DNA of 64,000 nt from Apostichopus japonicus (taxonomy: Eukaryota > Echinodermata > Holothuroidea > Aspidochirotida > Stichopodidae), in contig NC_092571.1 in NCBI RefSeq assembly GCF_037975245.1, positions 2,026,501 to 2,090,500 on the forward strand, written 5' to 3'. Position numbers and translations under genes: made by a program. The notes under the pieces were generated by a model. That model was given only the letters and a program-made list of their open reading frames with translations, was not told where the DNA came from and searched no databases. Of the stretch, positions 1 through 13,300 are shown piece by piece. How positions within the stretch are numbered: the first letter of the stretch is position 1; every line of letters begins with the position of its first letter.

Positions 1-280
1 GTTCAAATACACGCACTTTGTGTCAACTCCCGGGCTGGGTGTCCATCACTTGACAATATGAACCACATATATATGGGTATTCCTCCTATTTATGGAACGC
101 CAAAGGGGTCATCAGATATGATCAAGTCCTGAAATATATGTAAAGACTCTGACAAAAATATATCAGTGATGTCTGACTGTACATTGATTGCACTAACATG
201 TTGCGAACAGCCAAACAATCATGGCGAGGTGCTCATACCTCGCATTGTCACCACTTCACAAAGATTGAGCTTGTGTATGG

Positions 281-399
281 GTGTATGTATTTTAGATCCT
301 CCTGCAGCAGGAACTCGCGAAGAAGCCTCATTGGCTTATAAAAGCCGCAAGCTGACCGAAGTCAGTCTCTTACATTCATATTTAACGTCCATGATTATG
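281..399 (-). mobile_element. SINE family A, truncated copy
   Basis: This is the 3' part of a tRNA-derived SINE on the minus strand, matching the fuller copies at 12505-12747 and 53950-54191. It starts with the ATAC-type tail and runs through the shared body (GATCCTCCTG, then the CGCAAGCTGACCGAAGTCAG block). It stops before the region that would carry the A and B boxes. The body is clearly shared; the family name is not known to me. Confidence 0.7.
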
Positions 400-1197
400 T
401 GTGTCAAATCCGAATGTGAGAAAAACATCAAATCTTTTCACTTCCCTCTCCGTGTATACAACCTTCATTTCATTATATTTAAATCAAATACGTAATTAAT
501 GTTAAAAGGTGATTTTATTTAATACAAACTTAACTTTGATAAGTTGCAGACCGTAAACCAAATAAGCACTGCAAAGACTAACGGTGTTGAATGCCATACA
601 GGGGTGTTCTGCTGTTTGTATAAAGTTAAAAGAATATATGTTTCGGTGGAGTTATTATAATTTGTTAAAAAATTGATTAAAATCATTAAAATTTAAACCT
701 ACACAGAGGAGTGGACGTCATCATCAAATTACCCTTTAAGGAATATTCAAAATATTAAGAATATTTTAAAGGTGAATTTCCTCAAACTTGAACTGTTACA
801 GAATGTTTGTTAGGCTGAAAATGTTCTAAGCCTATCATGAACCGCGGAACAAAAACAGATGATTCAAATATCACTATCTTTTTAAAATTGGTCATACAAC
901 TCATTGAGCCTACTTTATTTGGCCTTTTTACAATTGTCATATCTACAATGATTATCGTGTTGTTTCTAATGAACTCACTCACTTGGCAACCTGCTAGACT
1001 ATGTAGACCAGCCGCTTTTACTGACGATGTTCTGATGCATGAGTTTAATTCTCCATTAATCACACAAAGAAGGAGTTTCAGAAAAATTGCTTTCAAAGTT
1101 TTATGAAAGGTCAAGAAACGAATATTCTGCCTAAAACCAATCTTTAAATACTTCTTCTTCTTCATCATCTTCTTCTTCTTCTGGTTTTCATATTTAG

Positions 1198-1322
1198 GAA
1201 AGGAACTATGCTGTTAGTCAACGTGCTCTCTATCCTAGCAGGTTTATTGATGGGCTTTAGTTACCTCGCTAATAGCTATGAAATGATAATAGTTGGGAGA
1301 CTAGTCATTGGAGTTTTCATTG
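1198..1322 (+). CDS. GLUT gene A exon (TM3-TM4 part)
   Basis: The acceptor is a CTTCTT-rich tract ending TTTAG and the donor is GTAAGT. The exon encodes KGTMLLVNVLSIL, then ANSYEMIIVGRLVIGVFIG. Its length of 125 nt is identical to exon 41745-41869 of the downstream paralogue. It opens with one base of a split Arg codon and ends with one base of a split Gly codon. Confidence 0.9.
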
Positions 1323-4300
1323 GTAAGTTACTACTAGTTACTACTAGTTACTACTAGGATCAGTTTCTCACGTTACTTGGCAGCACCGTCATGAACACAT
1401 GGTAACAGTATATCGGTATGAGGGTACCCAAGCTTGAGATTGGATCAAGTTATTTTGTTTTCATGCCCTGGCTCTATCTTGGGTGAGTTATTCTTTAAAA
1501 AAAAAAGTATATCCAATTAGTATAATTTGAGTTGGAAACATCAATAAAATCTAGTATATAAATTTAACTAGAATTAACATTGATTGTTGGAAGACAGAAG
1601 TTCAATCTTCGACATTTCCTTCCTGAAGTTATGTGATTGACGATGAAGAGTTTGTGAATCACGAAATCGCTAAACCAAAACCTTCGATGTGGAAAGCTTA
1701 TTGTACAATGGGATTCTGATTTTACATAGATAGCCAGGATGGGAAACCCATTGTGAACGACAAACATATATACCACTGTGCACCCGATACTCATAGATAG
1801 TACAGTAACTACTGTTCATGTTCCACAACCGTGCATCACCATACTGCGCTGTGTTCGCAACACGGTAACATGTGTTTCAGTTGGCACAGTAATTACTGGA
1901 AAGCTGTTACACGTTGAACTACGAGTCCGACAGGTGAAAATTTGCAGTAATTAAAAAAAAATGAAAAAAAGTAAATCAAATAAAAAATTATATATTTTTT
2001 TCTTTAATTTAAAAATGTGCAGTAAGAAAAAAACTTGCAGTAATTACTGTGCCACCTATAACACAGGTTACCGTATTACGAACACAGCGCAGTAGTTACT
2101 GATGCGCGGTTGTGGAACATGAACAGTAGTTACTGTATACTAGCTATGAGTATTGGCTGCACTGTTACATTCGCTCGAGATGATCTTGGCGATCTTAAGC
2201 AGCACTTTTCCTTCGGTGATTAAAGAATATGCATATTCTGATTCAGAGGTTTCATTGGTGTAATAAACTATATAAACATGAAGAGAAATGGTATATATTT
2301 TCAACTTTAATAAAAGAAAATCCCCTTTCACAATCCTTATGACAAATTCGCCTTTTCAAATCTGTGTTGTTGTTTGCTTTGTGACAGGAGTTAGCAGCGG
2401 GGTAGTACCCCTCTATCTAGCCGAGATCGCCCCTATTTCCCTCCGTGGAGCTATAGTTGTCGGACATCAACTTATGATCACAGTTGGCATATTTCTAAGT
2501 CAGGTAAGAATAGGTCCAGATATATGATTACATTAGTAGTATTTATATCACAGACAAGTATAGCCCAGACATTAGTCATATTTAAAGTTCAGGTAAGAAT
2601 AGTTCCAATTTTATTCCTTTAAACATGTACAGAACAGACAAGTGTGGGTCCCAGTTTATGCATACACAATAGTCATACTTATAGTATACAGGCTAGTATA
2701 GTTCCAGACATTAGTCATACTTATATAATAGCAGAGATGCAATTGTATACCCCGCACGCGATATTTTTTTATTGCCCAAACAGGTTTGCAATTGCGTGTA
2801 AATGGGCGCTCATGATTGGTCGGAAAAGTTACGTCATCACGATAGAAACCTTCACTTCCAGGTAACCAAAGTGTCTGCATCCATTCGTTGCAACGAAGAT
2901 ATGCCCGTACCCGAAGCTTTTCGTTAATATATGTAGATGTGTTTGGAATTGGCTTAGACATATTGAGCACTCAGCACACTAGTATGGTATGATCATCTAC
3001 TTTGATCGAAGTTTTCTGTGAAGGCATTACTCGATAACATCGCACAGTGAAATGTTCGTACAGGGTACATCACACATGCGCTGGTGGCCTATATGTATTA
3101 TAACTGTGTACACAGTGCAGTGACGAGAAAATATCATACTGTACACTTATAACTGTTTGCGTATACTCATTCAAGACTCGTGAAGTTGATTTTAGTGTAG
3201 GCTTACCCATTCCACGAAACGAATTCCGATTGCAGTAGAACGGCTCACAAATCTTAAATAACGTAAACACGAACCCAATAGAATGCAGCGTATGTATCAT
3301 AAGTAAGATCAACATGTAATCCCAGCATCAAAGTAAAGTTAGGGCGTTTGAAGGGAAACCCCTTCACTAGACTCAATCAAGTGTCAGTGTGTAACTCATA
3401 GGCCATGGGCCATGGCAAATTTAGATGCACTTTTGTTCACATGGTCAGTGGGGAAAGTTAATTGCTCTGAAATAGTTAGTATAAATATGTACTGAATCAA
3501 GATTGACTTGTTCTTTTTGGTTCTACTGGCACAAACAGTCAGAATTTAAGAAAAACTAACAAAAGAAATTATCCATTGCTCTTAAAAGAGCTTATCTAAT
3601 TGGTCAGTATTTCCAGGTCAAACCTTAATTGACCAATCACAGCTGTTGATCTGTGGTCTGGTTACACCATGGTTACACTAACTGCACAAACATGGCTGCT
3701 CCCACACTCAAATGTTGTATGCATGTGTGTGCACAGACAAAAACGAATATTTCATCCTTTTCTGACAGCTCTTTTGCCAATTCAAGGTTTGTGTTTTAAG
3801 GTGGATTGTTTTACCAGGTATTTATGGTGCATTAGCTAGAGATGTCACTTCAAAATAGTGTATAGAGAGCTCAAAATCTTTAGCTGATTTTCAAGATCAT
3901 GAGCATGGTGAGTCGTGCATTGGCTATCATCGTGATTGCTACAATACCAGAGATTCACAGATGAATAAACTCAACAAGACTGAAGAAAGGCTTGCTAAAA
4001 ATCCGCCCAAAGATGGTAAGCAAACATTTAAATAATATAATGAGTATGAACCCATTTTCCAACTGAAATTAGAAATGTCAATCTGACATTTTGTGGAATG
4101 TGGTTGTGCTTTTATTTAAGTTTTTACATTCGTTCTTGACGGTTTGTTATTGTATTGTAACCTAGTCCTGCTGTCATTTTGTTGTGCAAAATGCATCAAC
4201 CTGATGTAATGGTGAATTTATTTGGGTTAGGGTTAGATATGTACAAACAACAGGGATACATTTACAATTAAAATCTCTATTTAGTGTGTGTTAAGTTAAA

Positions 4301-7300
4301 TTTGGCATGTGTTCAACAAATAGAAGTACCTGTCATGGGGGGGGGGAAGTTTGATATTTAACTTTTAGACTTTCTTCAGTAGTTGCTCTATGATTTTATA
4401 AAATGAGACGAGGGCCCCAAACCCACGCCCAATTTTCCATTTGCGCTTAGTTGATTTTTTTTTATATGGGTGGACTGGAGATCAATATTTCATTATTGCT
4501 CTGTGAGTTTTATAAAATAAGATGAGGGCCCCAAACCCACGCCCAATTTTTCATTTGTACAAATACTTGGTTGATTTTTTTATATGGGTGGAGGTCGATA
4601 TTTCATAATTGCTCAATGGTTTGATAAAATGAGACAAGGGCCCCAAACCCACGCCCAATTTTTCATTTGTACAAATACTTGGTTGATTTTTTATATGGGT
4701 GGAGGTCGATATCAATGATTTGATAAAATAAGACAAGGGCCCCAAATTTTCATTTGTAAAGAAAGTTATTCATTATAACAAGTTTAGATAAACTGGGCTA
4801 GGTTTGTCAATTCAAGTTGTAAAATGGTGTAGGTTAATGAATTCAGAGCAAATTTTTTAAAGTTGTATTTAATATGTATCTTTCTCTTGTTTGAATGTTA
4901 CAGATGATTCCACTGATGATGACAACGACCATGTTGAACCTGTCTGTAAGAAGCGAACACTAAGATCAAACGTAGCTGGACCATCTTCTTCAGGCAGACC
5001 ACACATACTTCCAGTGTCGTGCATCATTTGTCACACTGATCAATGGATAAGGGACAAGGTGACCTGTAAGAGACGAAGAGAGCCCCTGACTTGTTACGGG
5101 ACAATAGATGCTGGGAAACTCAGAAAGGCTGCTGAGCTGACATGTAACGAATCCCTTCTTTTGCAAATGCGTGGCAGAGACCTTGTTGATTCCGAGGCAA
5201 AATACCATCCGAGTTGTTTTCGCAACGCAACCAGATTTCTCACTCGGAAGTGGCCAAAAGAAACAACAGATATTCTATATGCAGAGTCTTATACAAAGTT
5301 TTGCCACAATGTCATTGATGAACAGATTCTTAAACAACAGGGTGCGATCAGGATGACAAAACTCACAGCCCAGTTCATCAAAATGGCTAAAGAAGTTCAA
5401 GGGATTGATGCCTCAAGTTACAGATCCTACAACTTAAAAAAGCGTCTCCAAGGCTCCTATTCACAACTTCATTTTTTGCGACCAACGCGACGCTATGAAA
5501 GTGAAGTTGTAATTTCCAGAACTGTAGAAGCTCAGGATCTAGCAGTAAACCTGGTTAATATACAAGATGATACAAAGTCAAGTAACGAGTTAGACACTTC
5601 AAGTGGTAGTGAATCTGATTTGCAGCATGAACAAAAGGTTTGTGTAGAAGTCAAGGCATTTCATCGAGTGACATGTACTTTACAGCTAGACAGCTTAGAA
5701 TTGCTGTCCAAGAGGTACATGTGGACACAGCATGACATCAGACATCAATTGGACTTTGGAGTAATATTTCAAAATCTAGCATTTTTAAAATGTGAACTCA
5801 AAAATTGTGATTGTTAGATGTGTAAATACATGCAGGAATGTGTGAACTAAATATAGTGCATCATTAGTTACATGTTCAAATAATGTGTAAGAAAATAGAG
5901 GGATCTGTAGGACAAACATGAAGAAAACAAATTCAGTAGTGTCAAGAGTTGGGGCTATGCATTTAGTTTGAAAAAAAAAATCAAATTGTACTCTGTTGTA
6001 ACTTTCAGTATCAGTTGGAAAAGGTGTAGGACTATAATGTGATTCGAAATGGTCCGATGAAGTAATATCTCACGTTATTGTTTATTCAATTTGATGCAAA
6101 TTTCCACACAAATTGTTGTTTTATTTCATGTTAGTTAAATCGTGGCTAACACCAGTCTCCAGAACACCATTTCATAATGGAATTTAACATACAATAATCA
6201 AAGACATAGTCATTGCACCACACCCTATTGAATATTGATTATGCGATCACTCAAACACCACCCCCCCCCCCCACCCGCCAAAAAACAAAAAAACAAAACG
6301 AGGCTCGATTTTTGTGGATGGGTCCTGTGTGTACAGTCGTTTAACTTGTTGTTGACGAGTAAGTGCCACCCATTCACCATGGGTATTCATAAGAGTACAA
6401 CTTACTGATACTATCTACAGAAGTTTCATGTGCAATGTTATGATCAACAAACAGTTTTAATGCATATTACAAATGAGATTTAAAGTTTTTTTGTTAAGGT
6501 AGTTAGGTGAAGAGCTGCTTGTAACAAAACATTGTACATGTAGAAGTCTGTTGTGAACTTTGGTGTTCTAAACATGTTGCAAAGATTTGCAGTTGATAAA
6601 TAAAAGAAGAACATATCTGAGTTTGTCACTTTTTTTGGGCTGTTTAGACATACTTTGTTTGTTAAGAAAGTCTATCGGAATCTCCAGTTTGATTATAATG
6701 AATATGAAATAGTGTGCTTATTTATTCACCAAGAATGACCCCCTCCTCAATCATGTTATGTATACATGCTGGCCTACTCCTTGCTCTCATTTGTTATTAC
6801 TGGATCATTAATTGCCTAGAAATAGTGTATTTCAACAATTTAACAATGAACAAACTGGCCTATCCCCACCACAAATAAACACCAAGTACAGTTGAAAAAT
6901 ATGATTCCAATAGCCATATGCCTACACAAACTTTTAGAAATGTTGTGCCATACATAATCTTTACACTTATAAAGGTTTCCACATCAAAATGTGAATTTTT
7001 GGGGGGTAAACTGTTTCTATCTGGAGACAGACTAAGTATTTTTGATCAAGTGAGGGCGCTGTTTTTCTTATGCTTTTCTTTATGTTGGAAAATTTGACAT
7101 TTTATCTGTGAATTACATATTAATGTGCCACTTTTGAGCAAAAGAACAACTTGATTCTTTATTAAGGACATATTATCTATAACTCAGACTATATTTCATG
7201 TAATACCACTCCGGACGTAACAAGAATCATTTTCTGGAAGGAATTCAGAGCCACGGCCCATGGCCTATCACTGCATGTCTTCAAACTTCGAAGCGATGCC

Positions 7301-10300
7301 CATTATTGATGCTGACGTCACGAGCAATCTGATTGGCGGAAAACTCCGTAATTGCAAACCGGTTTGGGGAAAAAAAATTGCACCCCGCACTCATTGTTCC
7401 TACATCTAAGCATGGTATGGACGAAGCAATACTCAATATTTTCATGTTTGATCCTCTTTCTGTCAGGCATTGGGTCTCTATGCTTTCATGTATGAAACGG
7501 GCTGGCCAATTCTACTGTCTTTGACGGCCGTACCAAGTGTCCTTCAATTTTTTGTTCTCCCGTTTTGCCCTGAAAGTCCAAGATGGCTCTTTATCAAGAA
7601 AAATAAGGAAGGTGAATGCAGGCAAAGTAAGTTAAAATACCGAAATAACTCAAGCTGAGGAATGTTACCGAAGTAGCTATAGACTTCCCCTGGGAGTCTT
7701 CAAACGTTTCAAGATATGATGAGGTCCTGAAATCGGGGTGTTACAAAAAAACATATCAATGCTGTACTCAAATCATGGTGTAACAACTGAACAAGTGAAT
7801 GTTGTCCCCATATTATGGTGTAACAACAACCAACCATGTGAATGGTGTACACAAATCGTGGTGTATAACAGCATCTTAATATAACAATGATGCACCCAAA
7901 TCATGTTGTAATAGCAACAACATAACATGTTAACGTTGTGTTCAAATCATGGTGTAGCACCACCCTAATATATAAATGATGCACTCAAATTAATGGTGTA
8001 ACAACAGGCTACTGTAACATATCAGTGTTGTACTCAAATTATGGTGTAACAACAACGACCTATAACAGATAAATGTAGTATGAATATATTGATGAATATA
8101 TTGATGTGACAAACGTAATTTTTGAGACCAATAACAAAATACAGCTGTTAGTCCAAGTTGTAATTTTATACATTTTTTACTCTTTTTGGGGAGAAATGAC
8201 CCGTTAAACATCAGAAGCTTCCAAGTCTAACACAGTGCACCAAAGGCGACACAAAACTGGATCGGAAACATGGAATGGGCTCAAGTAACATCTTTACAAT
8301 GCATTCAATATTTGTCAACAACAAGTATAGCGTTGAAAGGGTGGTCTGTTGTTTATATGACGTTAACAGAACATATTTCGGTTGCATCATTTGAATTTCT
8401 ACAATAATGGATGAATATTGACATTAAGGCCTATCTACACAGAGAATCCGACGTCATGATATCAATTTTAGCCTTAAAGGAGAAAACCAAAGAGTTAGCA
8501 TAATCTAAAAGCTGAATATCTTGAAATTATGAATAGCTATAAGACTATTTATTCTTGAAATATGACACATCAGCCAATACTCATAGCTAGTACAGTAACT
8601 ATTGTTCATGTTCCACAACCGTGCATCAATAACTACTGCGCTGTTTTCTTAACACGGTAACATGTGTTACAGGTGGCACAGTAATTACTGCAAGTTTTTT
8701 CTTACTGCAAATTTAACAATTTAAAAAATTAAACTTTAGTTTTTTTTAAATTTAAAATTTTTACATTTTTAAATTTAAAAAAATGTAAATTTTAATTTTT
8801 GTTTTGTTTTAAATTGCTGCAAATTTTCATCTGTCGGACTCGTGGTTCAACGTGTAACAGCTTCCAGTAATTACTGTGCCAACTGTTTACACATGTTACA
8901 TGTTACAGCGCAGTAGTTACTGATGCACGGTTGTGGAACATGAACAGTAGTTACTGTACTAGCTATGAGTATTCGGGTGAACACATAGCGTCATGATTTA
9001 ACCATCAATTTAATCTTACATAAATTAACAATTTATTATATAACTCTTATAGTCTTACAAAAACTACGTGGGACTGACCAGGTTGAGGAAGAGATGGAGG
9101 AAATACGAAGAGAAGCAGAAGATGACGAAAAAACGGAGAAAGTCGGTGTTCTTACTTTACTGAGATTGCAAGACCCAAACTGGAAGAGACCTTTGTTTAT
9201 ATCTATATATCTCCTATTTTCTGCACAATTCTCTGGAATTAATTCGGTAGGTTCTTTTTTTCCTCATCAAATTGAAACTGTTAAAGTACACACAAAAGTG
9301 TCGTCTTCTTTAACGATGTCTATACCAAAAAAGACTAGTTAATATATCAATTTATGTTTTACCTATGAAAGAACCATTTTATCTTAGCATCCTAGGGAAA
9401 TCAATAATCAATTCTCGAGATCCAAATCTTATCCACAAATTTGGGAATATAATGATCGTTTTGATAGCATTACTCTGAATCAAATACTTCGTGGTACATA
9501 AGCCTTGAATGTTACTAACCTCTTTGCCTTTGAAATTTGACGTTAATGCGGTCTAAAACATTCATTCAATCAATTAATTCAGACAGTCATTCTATGTGGG
9601 TGTGACATTTACAGCAATAGATGTTTGGTATTGGAACAGCAGCCAAACAAGTCTCTTGTAAATTTATGAAATCTAAATTTCCGCCAACTTTGTTAAGCAA
9701 TCATCGTCAGCCACCGAATAATCTTTTAAAGATTTTCTCTCAATTTTGGTTTTTAAATTTTGGTACGTTCATAAATTTGGCTTAGTTTGACCTCTTGAAC
9801 TCCATTGACCTTGTGGCCATCGTCATTCAACATCCATTAATGAACTGTTAACTTGAAGACTCTGGGTATCCGATATGGGTTTGCGAGGTTCGACCATTGA
9901 GTCATTGTGGTAGGCCCGTATAAAAGCCAAAATGTTGTTTTATTAATGTGACCTTACATCCTTGACCTTTGACCCTACGATACCAATAGTCATGTGGTAC
10001 GTCGTCCTCATACTCACCAAGTTTGAAGTCCATCGTTAAGAAACGTTAAGAAACAGTTTGCGAGACACTGTTTCGCAAATATTTGACCAAGTTTGACCTT
10101 TCACCTCCATATATGATCATGTGGTATTGGGTTTTTACATTAATTAATGCACTGATTTCACCATCTGTAATTAGAATATCCAGTTATAAAACTGGGTCAG
10201 CCTAACTGAAAACTCTCACACAATTTCTACTAAAAGCTCTCTAAGATTTCTTGCAAATCATCTCTGAAATTCCCTGCAACAGAATATTAAAAAGGTATAC

Positions 10301-13300
10301 CTCTGTTTAATCCTCCGAAAGAAAGTTCTGGAATAACTTTCCCAGAAGTATTAAACTGACTATGGCCACACATTTCCTACAATACTGAGCACCGCTCCGC
10401 CCCCCTTTTTTTTGTAGCGGTGGTCATTAAACTGTTTCATACAATAAGAATACCAGCCGACTATGATTAATAATATACTTTCTGAGCCTAAAAATTAAAC
10501 TGTAAAAATAAAACGTAAAAGAAATAGCATTAATCATCTATTTATTTTCAATAATAGATTGTATTTTACGCTACTGAAGTTTATCGACAAACGGGATTTG
10601 AGGAATATTTGGTGTCCCTTGCAACGGTTGCAACCGGGTTTACTTTCGTGGTTATGACCATCGTAACGGTATGTGAAACAAACTATCCAACATAAAACTC
10701 AATGTTGAAGTTGAACTTTATTTTGAAGGTGATTTTGATGTTTGTGATAGAGATAAATGGAATGATCAAATTCCCCAAACAGTTAAGGAAAATCTCATTC
10801 CATTTTGGGAGATTTTAATGCTACGTGTTTGTTAATGTATCGGATTTAATGTGACTTCACATACTAAGACTGAAGACTTGAGAAAGTCTAAATATGACAT
10901 CGAGGTACATATACTTCGTCCTTAATGACTTTGTTTATTAGTACAATATTTATTTTCTGTATTGGAGATGGGTTCGGCGAATGCTGAACCTAAAATATTG
11001 AAAGTATTGGCATGACTAAATGATGATATACTATCTTTGTAAAAACAACGAAAAACAGTGAGAGACTAAACCTTTTCAGATCATACAGTGGCATTAGGGG
11101 GCATCACAAATCCAAGCCAGGACCCCGTAGAGCAGGATGTACCACCAAACCGTAGCAAAAAACTTTCTTAGATGGTTGGGTTTATCTATCAAACTTTGAT
11201 TACAGACCTTTGACCTTTAATGAAAATAACATGGATCAACATGGCGATTATTACATTTCATCACATTTTCCCCCCCACCCCCCCCCACCTCTGTGGAATT
11301 TCTGCACATGCCCCTGACCATCAATCAGAAGTCGATCAAAAGTTTAAAAAGTTACATTTCTGGGTGAGAATTGTCCGGGGGTATCCAGGGGGGGGGGGGA
11401 GTTGTCCGGTCACGCTTGAAGCTACCGGTTTATGTGACGAGAAGACAAGCTTCGTACAGAAGATTGCTCTAGTAATCTGATTAGCAAATGAAATAAGGTT
11501 ATAAAAGGCAGTCTATCCTTGTCTCAGATAAAATCATTACACACTTCAGATATTTGTAAATAAATATGCGCATATCGTGGATTTTAATTTTTCTTTCATT
11601 TAAGGTTTTCGTGATCGAGCGTGTCGGTCGTAAGCCACTCCTTCTCTATCCGTTTGGAGTCATGGCTGTGTCACTTGTCGTGGTTACGGTTTCACAAAGT
11701 TTACAGGTTCGTAAACGCCTCGACAGAAGTGAACATTTTACATTCAAATATTTAACGACTATTGTGATATTCCATATGATTTATATCACTGTAATAGTAT
11801 ATACCATACTTGCCAATGACGGGCACATGAATTAAAAATGTTTGGCCAAGTTACAAATCCCCCCCCCCCCTCCTCCAACTGATTAGCGTAGGGGTATGAA
11901 AAGGGCCAGAGGCAGATTCAGAATTTTGTAAAGCATAGGATGTGGTCCTGGAATCTTTGAAGCCGATTCCCATGCGGGGGTGTATGCGGGTATCCCCCCC
12001 CCTGTACCCAAAGAACAAAAATAAGTCCAATGGTGCATTTTGAGGTACATTGTACACTATAAATATAATATATATCACCGCTCATCAGGGCATCCTGGGC
12101 CAGGAAGGAGTAGTCTTACTTTTCTAAAACTGTAAACTTAACAATCTCCAGTTACCAACTTTCACCACAATGTTTAAAACTCACAATGTTATAATAAACA
12201 TAACTTTATTCATATTTCTGATTCATCCATGCCCTTTAAAGAAGAAAACTGGAACTTTAAACTGTAAGAAATCCTTTAAGTTCGTGTGTATAGCTACTGC
12301 ATGTCCTTAATTTGTCTATGTTCAAATTTGTTACAAATCGTAGAAACTTAAAATCAACATCTTTCTGAAAAAGCCATCCTTACTATATAAATTATTTGTT
12401 CTCAGCCAGCAGCAGATGGCTTTAAATGGGTGGCGCTGTTAGCTATCTTCACATTCCTTATTGCTTTTGCAATCGGACCAGGTAAGGTTGAAGGTTTTTG
12501 TTGCTGTATGTACAGTATGTATGTATTTTAGATCCTCCTGCAAGCAGGAACTCGCGAAGAAGCCTCATTGCTTATCAAAGCCGCAAGCTGACCGAAGTCA
12601 GTCTCTTGGATTCATATTTAACGTCCGTGATTATGAATTGTCAATTGTCAACAACTCTGTAATTGGACGACATACATTAATCTTGGAGCTGCTCGAACTC
12701 GGGACCTCATGATTGTGAGGCACCGGCGTTAACCACTGAGCTAACATTCCTATTTTTCTACTCTAAAATTTTCCTTAGAAACGCATATTGCATTTTATTC
12801 TTACTTTTAAATATTATATGAAGAAAAACTTTCACCAAATGGTTTCTGCCTTGCTCGGTAAGCCCTCACGAGGGTGAGTGACCGTTTTTCTAAGTGTTAA
12901 AGTCTCTACAATTATGTCTTTTGAAGTTAATTGTGTTTTTAGAATGTCTAGTCCAGCGGAGAGCTTCCGGTTGTATTTAATTTATTGCCAATTCGTGTTT
13001 AGTTTTGTCCCAACAATCATCAACAAATATATTTTGCTAAATTGAGAAGAATATTCATTCAAACAATAAAATTTCAATAACAGGACAGTTATTTTTTAAT
13101 ACAGTAAGTTTCAAAATAAACGCATACAGCAGTATTTCTTTAAAGAAAAAAATCAGTTCCCTTTTGTCTGAAAAGATCTTGTCAGGATCAAAACGTCGTC
13201 ATGCTTACTAACTTTAACATATAAGAAACTAATGCCATTGTATTGGAAAATTTGCATGGTATACGATTAACAGGTGAAGTAAAATAGTAAATTTTATCGC

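Larger units (their letters stand above)
2758..7382. mobile_element. Putative inverted-repeat DNA element carrying a CxxC/HxxC ORF
   Basis: The stretch is bounded by the same 8 bp, CCCCGCAC, at 2750-2757 and 7383-7390 (possible target duplication). The outer ends are imperfect inverted repeats. The left end has CCCAAACAGGTTTGCAATT near 2776; the right end, read on the minus strand, has CCCAAACCGGTTTGCAATT. Both then continue into a GATTG..ACGTCA block. A second inverted match, ATAGGCCATGGGCC, lies at about 3399-3412 and 7254-7270, so the left arm seems interrupted by about 470 bp. The two-exon ORF at 3859-5817 is inside. An 8 bp duplication is the hAT or P type by general knowledge, but no transposase was recognised. 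Confidence 0.45.

Noticed and set aside
166-495. 109-codon ORF at the left edge
   Set aside because: Most of it is the truncated SINE family A copy at 281-399.
837-1106. Possible upstream GLUT exon (hydrophobic ORF)
   Set aside because: The peptide has stretches of hydrophobic residues but lacks the GGxxGS..ADxxGR pattern expected before the exon at 1198, and has no suitable splice sites.
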